Shown: positions 7,365 through 7,758 of the stretch, piece after piece
How the letters are laid out: the number at the start of each line of letters is the position of its first letter
Position numbering within the stretch: position 1 is the first letter of the stretch
Source of the DNA: Candidatus Electrothrix marina
GTDB lineage: Bacteria; Desulfobacterota; Desulfobulbia; Desulfobulbales; Desulfobulbaceae
Direction: 5' to 3'
Assembly: GCA_004028495.1 (NCBI GenBank)
Contig: MTKS01000063.1
Location: forward strand, 1-7,758
Length of the DNA: 7,758 nt
Program-made: the position numbers and the translations under genes
The notes under the pieces: generated by a model
What the model was told of the DNA's origin: nothing
The model's database searches: none
What the model saw: the letters and a program-made list of their open reading frames with translations, nothing else

Positions 7365-7679
7365 TTATGCCTTTTCCAACGAGCATTTCAACGGAAATTG
7401 ATTTTTTCGGGCTGTCTGATGCACTTCCGACACCTTGGACTCTCCGATTTCACGGGAATAAACACCGGCTACCCCCATCCCCTGACGGTGAATATTCAGC
7501 ATAATCGTGGTCGCCTCCGAGGTGTCCTTGCTAAAAATAGTTTCCAGAACCATAACCACAAATTCCATGGTTGTATAATCGTCATTATGGAGAAGCACCT
7601 TATACAGGGGAGGTTCCTGAAATTTTTTCTTATCCCTGGTCAGTATTTCTTCCCTATGTCCTGAATCTGTTTTTCCCAT
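7365..7679 (-). CDS. clpS: ClpS, N-degron adaptor for ClpA
   Basis: Small cytoplasmic adaptor that binds destabilising N-terminal residues and delivers those proteins to the ClpA N-domain; it also redirects ClpA away from other substrates. The 104 residues are typical. The flexible N-terminal arm (1-22) precedes the folded core, which opens with PPLYKVLLHNDDYTTMEFV (23-41). N32, D33 and D34 and H64 are the conserved pocket residues that hold the substrate alpha-amino group, and M38 matches the E. coli gatekeeper Met. The C-terminus FPLKCSLEKA is close to the E. coli ending. The start ATG at 7679 gives MGKT, the same opening as E. coli ClpS. The next Met is residue 38, beyond essential residues, so no shorter ATG start is possible. 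The adjacent clpA supports the call. Confidence 0.96.
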   Translation of the reverse strand: MGKTDSGHREEILTRDKKKFQEPPLYKVLLHNDDYTTMEFVVMVLETIFSKDTSEATTIMLNIHRQGMGVAGVYSREIGESKVSEVHQTARKNQFPLKCSLEKA

Positions 7680-7686
7680 CTTCTTG

Positions 7687-7716
7687 ATTATATGCTGTTA
7701 AAATCTCAAATGTCAA
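7687..7716 (-). promoter_or_regulatory. Consensus sigma70 promoter for clpS-clpA
   Basis: On the minus strand TTGACA (7716-7711) is followed by an 18-nt spacer and TATAAT (7692-7687), both perfect 6/6 matches to the sigma70 consensus. The clpS ATG begins only 7 nt after TATAAT, so the expected transcription start (seventh base, G at 7680) is one base before the start codon. The message should therefore be leaderless or nearly so, unless a different upstream promoter dominates. No operator-like palindrome is seen inside it. Confidence 0.75.
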
Positions 7717-7758
7717 TCTTTCGCTGTTCATTCATCAGCATACTCATGCTTATCGGAA

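Overview
The window looks like chromosomal DNA of a Gram-negative bacterium. It carries an LPS-core heptosyltransferase gene and a proteobacterial-type clpS-clpA pair. Protein sequence style and gene content suggest a Desulfobacterota-like organism (possibly Desulfobulbales), but I cannot confirm this without a search. There is no phage, integrase, transposase, CRISPR, tRNA or rRNA signal.

Layout: the left end (bases 2-1489, + strand) holds most of a polytopic ABC-2-type exporter permease. It is cut by the window edge, because its frame is open to the first base. A 109-bp nested multi-hairpin element (1495-1603) lies between this gene and the next, which converges on it. Everything else is on the minus strand. 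Read in transcription order from the right edge, it is: clpS (7679-7365), clpA (7318-5048), a small membrane-anchored protein (4974-4636), a secreted or anchored transglutaminase-like protein (4432-2963), a decayed small membrane-protein gene (2952-2652), and waaF (2680-1622).

How the genes work together: ClpS and ClpA form the N-degron recognition and unfolding machinery that feeds ClpP. They are preceded by an almost ideal sigma70-type promoter, TTGACA-18-TATAAT, placed so close to the clpS ATG that the mRNA should have almost no leader. The other minus-strand genes are envelope-related: an anchored small protein, a periplasmic-type transglutaminase-like protein, and LPS inner-core assembly. 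Their link to clpSA looks positional rather than functional. The 203-nt gap between the small protein and the transglutaminase gene holds a strong inverted repeat followed, on the transcribed strand, by a C-rich, G-poor tract. This could be a factor-dependent transcription end.

Most of the window is ordinary housekeeping sequence. The items most worth a second look are the nested palindromic element, the probable leaderless clpS promoter, and the frameshifted and truncated membrane-protein remnant before waaF. I found no convincing new multi-gene system.
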